The notes: a model not told the origin generated them from the letters alone. A DNA stretch of 64,000 bases from Hyunsoonleella ulvae (GCF_016827605.1 NZ_JAEPJQ010000001.1:992001-1056000), one strand, 5' to 3'. Positions 32,633 to 42,325 are shown, counted from the stretch's first letter. Made by a program: numbers and translations.

Positions 32633-34739
32633 ACAGATAAATGTTGCTTTAATAGGAAATCCCAATACTGGAAAAACCTCGGTATTTAATGCCTTAACAG
32701 GTTTAAACCAAAAAGTTGGTAATTATCCAGGTATTACAGTTGAGAAAAAACAAGGTGTTTGCAAATTATCAACAGGCGTAAAAGCACGTATACTTGATTT
32801 ACCCGGAACCTACAGCTTAAATGCTTCTTCTCTTGATGAAAGTGTTGTTATTGAATTGCTACTAAATAAAAATGACAAGGATTTCCCTGATATTGCTGTT
32901 GTAGTTACCGATGTTGAGAATTTAAAACGAAATTTACTCATTTTTACCCAGATAAAGGATTTGGAAATCCCAACGATACTTGTCATTAATATGGCAGATC
33001 GTATGAGCTATAAAGGGATTACTTTAGACATTGACTACCTAGAGGAGAAACTGCAAACCAAAATTGCACTAGTTAGCACCAGAAAAAATGAAGGTATAGA
33101 CACCCTTAAAGCGCTAATAACCAATTACGGGACAGTATCTTCTAAACCTTGTATAGATACTACTACCATAGACCCTGTTTACTTTGGCAACTTAAAAAAG
33201 ACATTTCCAAACCAGTTATTGTATAAGCTTTGGTTGGTAATAACCCAAGATGTAAATTTTGGAAAAGTAGACAGGAAAGCCTTTGATGCGGTAGCCGATT
33301 TTAAAACTAAAAGTAAAAGCGATTTAAAACGTTTGCAGCAAAAGGAAACTATTAAACGCTACCAATATATTAACGAAGCCTTAGCAAAAGGACTAACTGT
33401 AGATTTAAGCAAAGCTAAAGACCTACGTATAAAATTAGATAGAATTTTAACCCATAAAATATGGGGTTATGCCATTTTTGCATTTATATTACTATTGATG
33501 TTTCAAGCTATATATGATTGGACCGAAACACCAATGGATTTGATAGATAGCGCTTTTGCCAGTTTAAGTGAATGGGCAAAGAATACATTGCCTACGGGAG
33601 CATTTACCAATTTAATTGCTGAAGGTATTATCCCCGGGTTGGGAGGTATCGTTATTTTTATTCCACAAATTGCCTTTTTATTTCTATTTATTGCCGTCCT
33701 TGAAGAGAGTGGCTATATGAGCCGTGTCGTGTTTTTGATGGATAGGGTTATGCGACGTTTTGGACTCAGCGGAAAAAGTGTTGTCCCCTTAATTTCTGGT
33801 ACAGCATGCGCAATTCCTGCAATTATGGCTACACGAAATATTGAAAGTTGGAAAGAGCGTTTGATTACCATTTTGGTAACGCCTTTTACAACATGCTCTG
33901 CTAGATTACCAGTATACCTTATTATTATTGCCTTGGTTATTCCAGAGGGTAGTTTTTTAGGTTTTAGCTATAAAGCCTTAACCCTAATGCTACTATACCT
34001 ACTTGGTTTTGCAACCGCCATCCTCTCTGCAATGCTTCTTAATAAAGTATTACGTATAAAGAGTAAAAGCTATTTTCTTATAGAGATGCCTACTTATAAA
34101 CTACCATTACTTAAAAATGTGGGCATCACAGTTCTTGAAAAAACAAAAGCCTTTGTGTTTGAAGCTGGGAAAATTATACTCGCCATTTCAATCATTCTTT
34201 GGTTTTTAGCCTCTTACGGTCCCGGGGATAATTTTAACAATGCTGAAGATATAGTAACAATAGAAAACCCCAATCTTAGCGGTAAGGTTCTAGACGACAA
34301 GGTAGCAGAGTTTCAATTAGAACATTCCTATATAGGAATTATTGGCAAAACCATTGAGCCCGTAATTAAACCCCTGGGTTACGACTGGAAAATAGGCATT
34401 GGCTTGGTAACATCGTTTGCAGCAAGAGAGGTTTTTGTAGGGACATTAGCCACCATTTATAGCATTGGAAGTGCGAATGATATGGATGATGAAGACGAAT
34501 CGCAATCCATCATAAAACATAAAATGAAACAAGAGGTGTTTAGTGATGGCTCTAAAGTATACACATTAGCTTCTGGTATTTCATTATTACTTTTTTATGC
34601 GTTTGCTATGCAATGCATGAGTACATTGGCTATTGTAAAAAAGGAAACCAATAGCTGGAAATGGCCTACACTACAATTGGTAATAATGAGTGGTTTTGCG
34701 TATCTTGTGGCGTTAATTGCGTTTCAGTTTTTGAAATAA
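32625..34739 (+). CDS. feoB: Ferrous iron transport protein B
   Basis: Inner-membrane Fe(II) importer with an N-terminal GTPase. The 704-residue protein shows G1 GNPNTGKTS (residues about 10-18), G3 DLPGTYSL, then Gate domains with GTACAIPAIMATRN and TTCSARLPVY. The Cys residues of the second motif and of MQCMSTLAIVKKE at the C-terminus are present. Preceded by feoA and followed by the Cys-rich helper peptide. Regulation by the DtxR-type regulator at 36.5 kb is conceivable, but no clear box is seen in front of feoA. Confidence 0.96.
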   Translation: MGKQINVALIGNPNTGKTSVFNALTGLNQKVGNYPGITVEKKQGVCKLSTGVKARILDLPGTYSLNASSLDESVVIELLLNKNDKDFPDIAVVVTDVENLKRNLLIFTQIKDLEIPTILVINMADRMSYKGITLDIDYLEEKLQTKIALVSTRKNEGIDTLKALITNYGTVSSKPCIDTTTIDPVYFGNLKKTFPNQLLYKLWLVITQDVNFGKVDRKAFDAVADFKTKSKSDLKRLQQKETIKRYQYINEALAKGLTVDLSKAKDLRIKLDRILTHKIWGYAIFAFILLLMFQAIYDWTETPMDLIDSAFASLSEWAKNTLPTGAFTNLIAEGIIPGLGGIVIFIPQIAFLFLFIAVLEESGYMSRVVFLMDRVMRRFGLSGKSVVPLISGTACAIPAIMATRNIESWKERLITILVTPFTTCSARLPVYLIIIALVIPEGSFLGFSYKALTLMLLYLLGFATAILSAMLLNKVLRIKSKSYFLIEMPTYKLPLLKNVGITVLEKTKAFVFEAGKIILAISIILWFLASYGPGDNFNNAEDIVTIENPNLSGKVLDDKVAEFQLEHSYIGIIGKTIEPVIKPLGYDWKIGIGLVTSFAAREVFVGTLATIYSIGSANDMDDEDESQSIIKHKMKQEVFSDGSKVYTLASGISLLLFYAFAMQCMSTLAIVKKETNSWKWPTLQLVIMSGFAYLVALIAFQFLK

Positions 34740-34767
34740 TACGATTGAAAATACAACCATAATAATT

Positions 34768-34905
34768 ATGAATATTATATTTCAAAACATACTGATGCTT
34801 GCCTCTGTGGCTTTGGCTGTTATGTTTTTGGTTAAAAAATTCTTCTGGAAAAAACCAAAAGCAAAAAAAGCCTGTGGAAATGATGGTTGTGGTTGCCATC
34901 AGTAA
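34768..34905 (+). CDS. FeoB-associated Cys-rich membrane protein
   Basis: A 45-residue small protein 28 bp after feoB. One membrane helix (ILMLASVALAVMFLVKKFF) is followed by a Lys-rich stretch and the Cys/His tail CGNDGCGCH. Size, position and tail match the FeoB-associated Cys-rich family, thought to take part in iron delivery (FeoC-like in role, not in sequence). Confidence 0.85.
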   Translation: MNIIFQNILMLASVALAVMFLVKKFFWKKPKAKKACGNDGCGCHQ

Positions 34906-35022
34906 TTTGCTAAAATTTTAAGTAATATAAATACAATTTGAAGATTGAACGTCCCAATAGTTCAACTTATATGACTATTTTGTCTTAAAATTTAAATATT
35001 CTTATTTCTAACTTTTTATAAG

Positions 35023-35904
35023 ATGAAGCAAAATCCCGTTCTTTATATTGTAGCTGTATTGTGTTCTATGTACGCGTATGCCCAAGATAAAACCATTAAT
35101 TTATTAGATGCCAACCTCACAAATTTTAATACCTTTATTGGTGTGCCTCATAGTACCGTTGTTGGTTTGCCAGAGGATACTTATCAATCAGATGATGTTA
35201 GAAAAGGAACACCTCTTGGACTTAACAACGATATAAAACACGTATTTACCACAACAAATATAGCTGGAGAAACCATATTAAATATTAGCGGAGAAATCTA
35301 CGGGTGTATAACCACCAAAGACAACTATAGTAACTACCACTTTAGCACCCTATTTAGGTGGGGTGTAAAAAAATGGGAGCCTCGATTGGAGAGAAGAAAA
35401 GACTCTGGGATTTTATACCATAGCTATGGCGATTACGGACGGTTTTGGAATACCTGGAAAACCTGTTTAGAGTTTCAGGTACAGGAAACAGACCTAGGCG
35501 ATTTCATCTCACTACCAGCAAATGCTGTTAAACCAAATCCTGGAGGGCCTAAAGTTATGATTAGAGGCGATGTTACTGATGAAAAGAAGCAATACAACCC
35601 AAATTCCAACAGTTATTTTGAAGGCAAAGGTTATATCCATGCGTATCTAGAACCTCAAAACCCACATGGAAGTTGGAATCACTTAGAGCTATATGTTATT
35701 GGTAACAATGCTGTGCATGTTGTAAATGGTAACATTGTTATGGTTGTTGAAAATGCAATAAACCCAGAAACCGATAAACCTTTGACTGAAGGACAAATAC
35801 AAATTCAATCAGAAGCGGCCGAGTGTTACTATAAAAACATGACGATAACCCCAATTACTGAGTTTCCAGATTTTATTAAAGAAAAGGTAAGACTTAGAGA
35901 GTAA
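35023..35904 (+). CDS. Secreted DUF1080 (3-keto-disaccharide hydrolase-like) protein
   Basis: A 293-residue exported protein (signal MKQNPVLYIVAVLCSMYAYAQ). The concanavalin-like DUF1080 fold is seen in NISGEIYGCITTKDNYSNYHFSTLFRWG, KDSGILYHSYGDYGRFW, and WNHLELYVIGNNAVHVVNG. Members act on 3-keto-glycosides or bind carbohydrates. Monocistronic and probably periplasmic or outer-membrane; no sugar genes are near. Confidence 0.85.
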   Translation: MKQNPVLYIVAVLCSMYAYAQDKTINLLDANLTNFNTFIGVPHSTVVGLPEDTYQSDDVRKGTPLGLNNDIKHVFTTTNIAGETILNISGEIYGCITTKDNYSNYHFSTLFRWGVKKWEPRLERRKDSGILYHSYGDYGRFWNTWKTCLEFQVQETDLGDFISLPANAVKPNPGGPKVMIRGDVTDEKKQYNPNSNSYFEGKGYIHAYLEPQNPHGSWNHLELYVIGNNAVHVVNGNIVMVVENAINPETDKPLTEGQIQIQSEAAECYYKNMTITPITEFPDFIKEKVRLRE

Positions 35905-35911
35905 TATTATC

Positions 35912-36451
35912 CTATTGTTTGAATAAAACCTCTAAATAATTATGCGTATTTAAATATTCTGTACGCATTGCCTTTAAGTAGTTTACTATTTGTGTTTTAT
36001 CTGGGCATGATCCTGATAGAGCATCATTAAACGCATCATCAACAACTGTAATTACCACATACCAATTGCCTTTTCTAGAAGTATAAACATCTTCAAACAT
36101 CGGCTCCAACTCTTTATTCTCTAGTACGGCATCAACAACAACAGGAAAAAGATTTAGTGTTTTTGTTGGTATCTCTACTTCATAAAAAGAAAAGTAAAAC
36201 GATTTACCATTTATTTCAAAAGGAACATTAAACTCAACATTTTGATGGTACAATTCGTATTTCGTGTTAATGTAATTATAAAATTCATCTGCATCTTTTG
36301 GGTCTTCAAAAATAAATGCATGTTGCTTAGGTAACTGGCGTTTAAACTTTTTGGCAACCATTACCTTATCGGTTTCAATACTAGGAGCTATTCTTAACGG
36401 AATGCATGAGGCACAAAGCAAAAAAGATAATAATAATTGTATTGGTTTCAT
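35912..36451 (-). CDS. Lipoprotein of unknown function
   Basis: A 179-residue protein with lipobox LLCASC (lipidated Cys about residue 16). The mature part is mixed alpha/beta with FYNYINTKYELYHQNVEFNVPFEINGKSFYFSFYEVEIP, ending in YLNTHNYLEVLFKQ. No recognised family. Convergent with the DUF1080 gene (7 bp) and downstream of the metal regulator. Confidence 0.65.
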   Translation of the reverse strand: MKPIQLLLSFLLCASCIPLRIAPSIETDKVMVAKKFKRQLPKQHAFIFEDPKDADEFYNYINTKYELYHQNVEFNVPFEINGKSFYFSFYEVEIPTKTLNLFPVVVDAVLENKELEPMFEDVYTSRKGNWYVVITVVDDAFNDALSGSCPDKTQIVNYLKAMRTEYLNTHNYLEVLFKQ

Positions 36452-36501
36452 TGGTATGGTTTACAAAAAGGCATCAACTACCATACCAAATGTTTCAAAC
36501 C

Positions 36502-37158
36502 TTAAGCCACCTTAACAAATAAATTATTTGCAATTAAACTTGATATTACCAATGATTTATCTGCCATTTGTATGGTTATAGAATTATCAAAAGGTTCAAT
36601 TTGTAAAACTTTTAAATGGCATCCTAAAGCAATGCTGTGCTTATCTAAATATTGAAGAAATTCTGTAGAAGAATCGATAACGCCTACACAAATGCAAGTA
36701 TCACCAACTTTAGCTTCAGATAATAAAATTTTATCAATCTTCTTTATTTTTCCTGAGGCATCAGGTATAGGGTCACCATGCGGATCGTGTGTTGGATAGC
36801 CCAAAAAAGCATCTAATTGTGTAACCAACTTTTTAGACTTTATATGCTCTAGTTGCTCTGCAACATCATGAATTTCATCCCAAGAAAAATTTAATTTCTC
36901 CACCAAAAACACCTCCCACAACCTATGCTTTCGTATTATGTTAATAGCTATAATATGTCCCTTTTCTGTTAAAGACACGCCTTGGTATTTTTTGTAATCT
37001 GCATAGCCCTTGTCAGACAGTTTCTTTACCATATCAGTAACCGAAGAGGCCTTGGTTTCCATCTCTTTAGCAATGGCATTGGTACTTACATTAGCGGTAC
37101 CCTGGTTTCCCAAATGATAAATAGCCTTTATATAATTTTCTTCGGTGAGCGTAATCAT
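36502..37158 (-). CDS. DtxR/MntR-family metal-dependent regulator
   Basis: A 218-residue iron/manganese-dependent repressor. Domains: winged helix (about 1-70, MITLTEENYIKAIYHLG...STNAIAKEMETKASSVTDMVKKLSDKGYADY), metal-binding dimerisation domain (about 70-145, HRLWEVFLVEKL, EQLEHIKSKKLVTQLDAFLGYPTHDPHGDPIP), and a C-terminal FeoA/SH3-like domain. It is divergent from a metal-uptake operon and is the likely repressor of it; the neighbouring solute-binding protein looks manganese-type, so MntR is the best guess. Metal identity is inferred. Confidence 0.9.
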   Translation of the reverse strand: MITLTEENYIKAIYHLGNQGTANVSTNAIAKEMETKASSVTDMVKKLSDKGYADYKKYQGVSLTEKGHIIAINIIRKHRLWEVFLVEKLNFSWDEIHDVAEQLEHIKSKKLVTQLDAFLGYPTHDPHGDPIPDASGKIKKIDKILLSEAKVGDTCICVGVIDSSTEFLQYLDKHSIALGCHLKVLQIEPFDNSITIQMADKSLVISSLIANNLFVKVA

Positions 37159-37161
37159 TCT

Positions 37162-37245
37162 TTAACTAATTAGATAATTCAAAGATATAATAAATATACA
37201 ACACAAAATAATTTTTAGACTAATCTAAATTTTGTTTTATATTTG
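37162..37245. promoter_or_regulatory. Divergent promoter and metal-regulator operator region
   Basis: Rightward promoter TATATTTG at 37238-37245; leftward TATCTTTG at 37180-37187. The site TTTAGACTAATCTAAA (37214-37229) is a perfect inverted repeat with a 4-bp centre, resembling DtxR/MntR boxes, and lies just upstream of the rightward -7 box. A second imperfect palindrome, TTAACTAATTAGATAA (37162-37177), lies just downstream of the leftward box and may serve autoregulation. Confidence 0.6.
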
Positions 37246-37256
37246 CATAAAAATAG

Positions 37257-39617
37257 ATGTATATGAAATACTTCGGTTTCATCCTTTTGTTGATGCCATG
37301 TTTATTTTTTGGACAAAATAAAGGGGCTAAAATCTCAGGTAAAATTACCTCTAACGACTTACCTGTTGCATATGCAAGCATTTATGTAAAAGGTGGCACA
37401 CAAGGGGTTAGTGCTGATGAAAACGGAGTATACGAACTCATTATTCCTGCCGGAAATGTTACCTTAATAGTAGAGTCTCAAGGCTATCGCTCTGTTAGTA
37501 AAAATATTTCCCTTACAGCTGGATCAACTAAAACCATTAATTTCTCATTAGTTGAAGATGCACTTGGTTTAAATCAAATAGTAGTAAGCGCCACAAGAAA
37601 TCGCATCAGTAAAAAGGAAGCTCCTGTTATTGTAAAAGTGCTAAGCCCTAAACTATTTAAAGCTACACAATCGCTTTCTTTAGCTGACGGACTTAATTAC
37701 CAACCCGGAGTGCGTGTAGAAACGAATTGTCAAAACTGTGGCTTTACACAAGTACGCTTAAATGGTTTAGAAGGACAATACACTCAAATTTTGGTAAATA
37801 GTCGTCCCGTATTTAGCGCATTAAATGGTGTTTATGGTTTGGAGCAAATACCTGTTAATATCATTGATCATGTAGAAGTAGTAAGGAGTGGAGGTTCGGC
37901 ACTATTTGGGTCCAACGCCATTGCAGGAACAATAAACGTAATTACCAAAGAACCTGTAAATAGCAGTTGGGAAGTAAATTCCACACTTGGTATTATTGAT
38001 GGTACAACGGCAGATAGAAATGTAAATATAAACGCCTCTGTGGTTAGTGAGGACTTGATGAGTGGTATTACCGTTTATGGCATTTTTCGTGATCGTGATG
38101 CCTATGATGCTAATGGAGACGGATTTACAGAAATCACAGAATTAAACAACAATTCTTTGGGTGCTAAAGCATTTTTAAGGCCTAACGACAACAGTAAAAT
38201 AGGCTTTGATTTTACTGGTATTCGAGAATACAGACGTGGTGGAAGCCAACTGGATTTAGCCCCTCAGTTTACAGATATTACTGAAGAATTAGACCACAAT
38301 ACAGTGTTTTCTGGTCTCGATTACGAATTATTTAATGATGAACGCACTAATAACTTAAGCGTATACACCTCGTTACAGTATACAAATAGAGATAGTTATT
38401 ACGGTGGTCTTGGTGGGGGCAGAACCGCCACAGACTCCATACTAGCAAATAATGCATTTGGTGTAACCAAAGATATTGCGTTTGTAGCAGGAGCTAAATT
38501 TAATCATGAATTTACCAATAATGATGTTATTACTACAGGTGTAGAATATCAATTAAACGACACTGATGATGCCATTATTGGCTATAACCGTGTGGTAGAC
38601 CAAAATGTAAAAAGCCTAGGATTATACGCACAGTACCAATGGAAACCTTCAGATAAGTTTTCGGCACTTATTGGTGCCCGTTTAGATAACGTAAATGTTG
38701 ATGGTTTTTATACCATACAAGACATCGCTCGTAGTTCTAATGTATCAGAAACCGTATTAAGTCCGCGTTTAACATTATTATATAATATTACAGACGCACT
38801 CCAGTTTAGAGGCGGTTATGCCCGAGGTTTCAGGGCACCACAAGCCTTTAATGAAGATTTGCACATTTCTTCTGTAGGAGGCGAACAACGTTTTGTTATC
38901 TTGTCAAATAATCTTGAAAGTGAATTTTCTAACGCCTACACTGCCTCCTTAGATTTCACTAAAGATTTCAACAAAACCCAAACCAATCTTTTGGTAGAAG
39001 GTTTTTATACAACATTAACAAATCCGTTTACCATTGTAAGTACGGGAAACTCACTCCCCAATGGTTCTATTTTAGAAGAATCCAGAAATGGCTCAGGAGC
39101 TTACGTAGCTGGAGCAAATATTGAAATGAGTATATCGCCCGATCCAGATTTATTTTTTCAAGTAGGTGCCACTTTTCAAAAGTCCATCTACAAAGAGGAG
39201 CAAATACTGTTTGAAACTGATGGAAGCATACCTGGAGAACAAGATGTTATTTTAGATGAATTTGCCCGTACACCAAATGTATATGGTTTTATAAATTCTA
39301 ATTGGCAAATTAGTGATGCACTAAAGCTGGATGTTACAGGAAGCTATACAGGATCTATGATTGTACCACGCGTTATTAGTGATTCTGGATTTATTGATTT
39401 AGTAAATTCTGAAGCCTTTTTGGATATGACAACCAAATTGAGCTATCATTTTGATCTCAAAGATACATTTCATGTAGAATTAAGTGGAGGTGTACAAAAC
39501 CTTTTTAATAGTTATCAAAGTGATTTTGATACAGGTGCTGGTAGGGATTCTGATTATGTTTATGGTCCTAGCAGACCAAGAACTGTGTTTATTGGATTAA
39601 AATTTGGAGATTTTTAA
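37257..39617 (+). CDS. TonB-dependent receptor of the metal-uptake operon
   Basis: A 786-residue outer-membrane receptor: signal peptide ending LFFGQ, CarboxypepD_reg-like domain (about 25-105, ITSNDLPVAYASIYVKGG), plug (about 115-225, with a CQNC motif, QVRLNGLEGQYTQILVNS and GGSALFGSNAIAGTINV) and barrel ending RPRTVFIGLKFGDF. First gene of the operon under the DtxR-type operator; its stop overlaps the next start (TAATG). Substrate is inferred to be a metal, perhaps chelated; the two plug Cys are unusual. Confidence 0.88.
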   Translation: MYMKYFGFILLLMPCLFFGQNKGAKISGKITSNDLPVAYASIYVKGGTQGVSADENGVYELIIPAGNVTLIVESQGYRSVSKNISLTAGSTKTINFSLVEDALGLNQIVVSATRNRISKKEAPVIVKVLSPKLFKATQSLSLADGLNYQPGVRVETNCQNCGFTQVRLNGLEGQYTQILVNSRPVFSALNGVYGLEQIPVNIIDHVEVVRSGGSALFGSNAIAGTINVITKEPVNSSWEVNSTLGIIDGTTADRNVNINASVVSEDLMSGITVYGIFRDRDAYDANGDGFTEITELNNNSLGAKAFLRPNDNSKIGFDFTGIREYRRGGSQLDLAPQFTDITEELDHNTVFSGLDYELFNDERTNNLSVYTSLQYTNRDSYYGGLGGGRTATDSILANNAFGVTKDIAFVAGAKFNHEFTNNDVITTGVEYQLNDTDDAIIGYNRVVDQNVKSLGLYAQYQWKPSDKFSALIGARLDNVNVDGFYTIQDIARSSNVSETVLSPRLTLLYNITDALQFRGGYARGFRAPQAFNEDLHISSVGGEQRFVILSNNLESEFSNAYTASLDFTKDFNKTQTNLLVEGFYTTLTNPFTIVSTGNSLPNGSILEESRNGSGAYVAGANIEMSISPDPDLFFQVGATFQKSIYKEEQILFETDGSIPGEQDVILDEFARTPNVYGFINSNWQISDALKLDVTGSYTGSMIVPRVISDSGFIDLVNSEAFLDMTTKLSYHFDLKDTFHVELSGGVQNLFNSYQSDFDTGAGRDSDYVYGPSRPRTVFIGLKFGDF

Positions 39618-40093
39618 TGCTGTTTAAAATAAAACATATCGTCTTTTTTTTGTTGTTGTGTATCTCCATTCTACCTACATTTTCCCAAAATGAAAAAATC
39701 AATTGGTTATCATGGTCGCAACTGGAAAACGCTTTAAAAGAGGAACCAAAACCCGTATTAATTTTTTTTCATGCTGATTGGTGTGCATATTGTAAAAAAA
39801 TGAAACGCAAAGTGTTTACCAATGCATCTGTAATACAACAAGTAAATACCGATTATTATGCTGTAGAAATGGATGTAGAAACCAAAGATACCATTGTATT
39901 TGATGGTGTTACTTTTGTAAATACGGAAGCTGAGAAAAAACGCAACGGCATCCATGAATTGCCTCTATTATTGGCCTCACGAGAAGACAAACCATTTTCT
40001 TTGCCCGCAATATTACTTTTAGATAAAAATTTTCAGATTAAAGAACGTATTTTTGAGTATTACACATCTAAACAATTATTAAACACCTTATGA
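39617..40093 (+). CDS. Secreted thioredoxin-family protein
   Basis: A 158-residue exported protein with signal peptide (FFLLLCISILPTFSQ) and a thioredoxin fold; active site C56/C59 in FHADWCAYCKKMKR. The C-terminal cis-Pro region is in FSLPAILLLDKNFQI. It overlaps the TonB receptor stop by one base and precedes the solute-binding lipoprotein gene by 13 bp. Placement suggests a periplasmic redox role in the metal system, perhaps on the receptor Cys pair; inference. Confidence 0.85.
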   Translation: MLFKIKHIVFFLLLCISILPTFSQNEKINWLSWSQLENALKEEPKPVLIFFHADWCAYCKKMKRKVFTNASVIQQVNTDYYAVEMDVETKDTIVFDGVTFVNTEAEKKRNGIHELPLLLASREDKPFSLPAILLLDKNFQIKERIFEYYTSKQLLNTL

Positions 40094-40106
40094 TTGACAT
40101 TAAAAT

Positions 40107-41024
40107 ATGATCACACTATCAAAAAAATTACTATTACTCTCTCTTATTTGGTTATTATGCTTAGGGTGTAAAAACGAAAAAAACACCAATGGGAAACTAA
40201 ACGTGGTAACCACTACTACGATGATAACCGATTTGGTTAAAAATATTGGCAGAGACCACATCAATTTACAAGGTTTAATGGGAAGTGGCGTAGACCCACA
40301 CTTATATAAAGCCAGTGAAGGCGATGTTACTAAATTAGCTAATGCAGATATTATTTTTTATAACGGATTGCACTTGGAAGGAAAGCTTGTTGAGGTTTTT
40401 GAGAAGATGAAAAACAAGAAAACAATTGCTATTTCAGATGCTGTAGACAAAACGACATTGATTGGCTCTGAGTATTTTGCATCAAACTATGATCCGCATA
40501 TTTGGTTTGATATCAACTATTGGAAACAAGCCACGCAATATGTGGTTAATACGTTATCAGATGCCATTCCTGAACAAAAGGTTAATTTTGAAACCAATGG
40601 AAATGCGTATTTAAAACAGTTGGACAGCTTACAATCCAACATACAAGCTAAAATTGCACAACTTCCCAAAGCACAACGTATTTTGGTAACGGCGCACGAT
40701 GCTTTTAATTACTTCGGAAAAGCGTTTGATTTTGAGGTTGTGGGATTACAAGGCTTATCTACCGCTACTGAAGCTGGGGTGCAAGATGTACAAAAACTAT
40801 CCGCTTTTATCATTGAAAATAAGGTAAAAGCTATTTTTGTAGAAAGCTCTGTACCAAAACGCACCATTGAAGCATTACAAGCCTCAGTAAAATCTAAAGG
40901 TCATAACGTTACTATAGGAGGAGAGTTGTATTCTGATGCACTAGGCGATGCAGGAACGGTAGAAGGTACTTATATTGGAATGTTTGATTATAATGTAAAC
41001 ACTATTGTAGAGGCGCTTAAATAA
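40107..41024 (+). CDS. Metal ABC transporter solute-binding lipoprotein (TroA/PsaA type)
   Basis: A 305-residue cluster A-I binding protein with lipobox (SLIWLLCLGC). Metal ligands by pattern: His in SGVDPHLYK, His in YDPHIWFDI, Glu in IFVESSVPKR and Asp in GELYSDALGD. The third ligand is Glu and no His-rich loop is present, which favours Mn(II)-type over ZnuA-type Zn binding. Third gene of the operon; the ATPase and permeases follow after a repeat-filled gap. Confidence 0.9.
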   Translation: MITLSKKLLLLSLIWLLCLGCKNEKNTNGKLNVVTTTTMITDLVKNIGRDHINLQGLMGSGVDPHLYKASEGDVTKLANADIIFYNGLHLEGKLVEVFEKMKNKKTIAISDAVDKTTLIGSEYFASNYDPHIWFDINYWKQATQYVVNTLSDAIPEQKVNFETNGNAYLKQLDSLQSNIQAKIAQLPKAQRILVTAHDAFNYFGKAFDFEVVGLQGLSTATEAGVQDVQKLSAFIIENKVKAIFVESSVPKRTIEALQASVKSKGHNVTIGGELYSDALGDAGTVEGTYIGMFDYNVNTIVEALK

Positions 41025-41035
41025 GCCTCTCCTAA

Positions 41036-41052
41036 CCTCCCCAAAGGGGAGG
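41036..41052. repeat. Palindromic repeat after the solute-binding gene
   Basis: CCTCCCC-AAA-GGGGAGG. A second hairpin (GAGGC...GCCTC, about 41010-41029) overlaps the stop codon of the preceding gene and may weaken or end transcription. Both are typical flavobacterial intergenic repeats. Confidence 0.6.
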
Positions 41053-41112
41053 AACTTAACACTTGCATAGAAATGAAGAGTTAAAGCAATTTGAAATAAA
41101 GAAATGATTTAG

Positions 41113-41196
41113 CAAAAAGGTCAACATCCAAGTCAATTCAAAGAATTGATTATCAAGGCTAAATTATCAGTAGAAGAAAGGTTAAAACAGTACTAA
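41113..41196 (+). pseudogene. Possible 27-codon gene remnant
   Basis: Within the 438-bp gap 41025-41462, a short frame preceded directly by TAG reads QKGQHPSQFKELI then KAKLSVEERLKQY and stops. The composition looks like protein rather than noise, but there is no intact start and no recognised parent family. Confidence 0.25.
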
Positions 41197-41265
41197 TTGT
41201 ACATTTGCCTAAATATTGGAATTAAGAAAATTGAAAAACAATTCAGTATAAGAAATAAAATAATA

Positions 41266-41446
41266 GAAAGTCGAGTCCCAATTTCCGATACAATCGGAAT
41301 CATCAATCTGCAGAAATAATGAGCGAAGAAACGGAAGTGCGATGCGCAGCATCTAGCATGGAGTTTCGAGAGCGAATAATCCGCAGGAATTTCCTCAGAT
41401 TGATTTGATTTTTTGGTTTGTTTTGCATCAAGGCAAAATGAATATA
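41266..41446 (+). repeat. 182-bp interspersed repeat, copy A
   Basis: Nearly the same sequence as 42326-42508, same orientation. Features: hairpin TTCCGAT-ACA-ATCGGAA at the left, an inner pair TCAATCTG (41303-41310) and CAGATTGA (41396-41403) about 100 bp apart as terminal-inverted-repeat-like ends, and a right part ending in GGTTTGTTTTGCATCAAGG. It lies 17 bp before the ABC ATPase ATG. No long reading frame. Confidence 0.8.
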
Positions 41447-41462
41447 CAAATAAAAGTAAAGT

Positions 41463-42239
41463 ATGGCTAAAAATGATAATATAAAAATAGAGACACCTGC
41501 CTCCGCAGGTGTGATAGCCGTAAAAGTAGACGACCTAACTGTAGCTTACAACTACAAACCCGTACTTTGGGATATCGATCTGGAAATTCCAGAGGGTGTG
41601 CTTATGGCCATTGTAGGACCCAATGGCGCAGGGAAATCTACACTTATAAAATCTATTTTGGGTATTTTAAAACCCATTGCGGGTAGCGTTAGTATTTACG
41701 ATAAGCCCTACGACAAACAGCGTCAACTTGTAGCCTATGTTCCGCAAAAGGGAAGTGTAGATTGGGATTTCCCAACTACAGCCCTTGATGTGGTGATGAT
41801 GGGAACTTACGGTAGTTTAGGTTGGATAAAACGCCCTGGTCAAAAACAAAAAAAGGCAGCTTTAGAAGCGCTGGAAAAAGTAGGCATGTTACCTTTTAAA
41901 AGTAGGCAGATTAGTCAGCTTTCCGGTGGTCAACAACAACGTATTTTTTTAGCGAGGGCCCTGGTACAAAATGCTTCTATCTATTTTATGGATGAACCAT
42001 TTCAAGGGGTAGATGCAACCACAGAAATTGCCATCATCAACATTTTAAAAGAACTTAGAAAAGCAGGTAAAACAGTAATTGTGGTACATCACGATTTACA
42101 AACCGTACCAGAGTATTTTGATTGGGTAACATTCTTAAATGTAAAAAAGATTGCTACTGGACCCGTGAAAGATATTTTTAATGATGATAACCTTACCAAA
42201 ACTTATGGTATTAATTATAAAGTGAGCATACAGGAGTAA
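41463..42239 (+). CDS. Metal ABC transporter ATP-binding protein
   Basis: A 258-residue ATPase of the Mn/Zn importer group. Walker [10 protein letters not shown] at 52-60, signature LSGGQQQR at 153-160, Walker B IYFMDEPF after it, and the H-loop VVHHDLQTV. The first 22 residues ([21 protein letters not shown]) are atypical: the [11 protein letters not shown] part is encoded by a palindromic repeat. A Met-free core would start near [12 protein letters not shown]. Flanked on both sides by copies of a 182-bp repeat. Confidence 0.93.
   Translation: MAKNDNIKIETPASAGVIAVKVDDLTVAYNYKPVLWDIDLEIPEGVLMAIVGPNGAGKSTLIKSILGILKPIAGSVSIYDKPYDKQRQLVAYVPQKGSVDWDFPTTALDVVMMGTYGSLGWIKRPGQKQKKAALEALEKVGMLPFKSRQISQLSGGQQQRIFLARALVQNASIYFMDEPFQGVDATTEIAIINILKELRKAGKTVIVVHHDLQTVPEYFDWVTFLNVKKIATGPVKDIFNDDNLTKTYGINYKVSIQE
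41493..41512 (+). repeat. Palindromic repeat inside the ABC ATPase N-terminus
   Basis: ACACCTGC-CTCC-GCAGGTGT, a perfect 8-bp stem, read in frame as TPASAGV. This is a typical REP-like sequence. Confidence 0.75.
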
Positions 42240-42325
42240 GAGAGCATACAGTTTACAGTCGCAGTAAACAGTACTAACTCAAAAATAAATTTGAATTTAT
42301 GTTAGAACTAAGGATGGAGTCAGCA

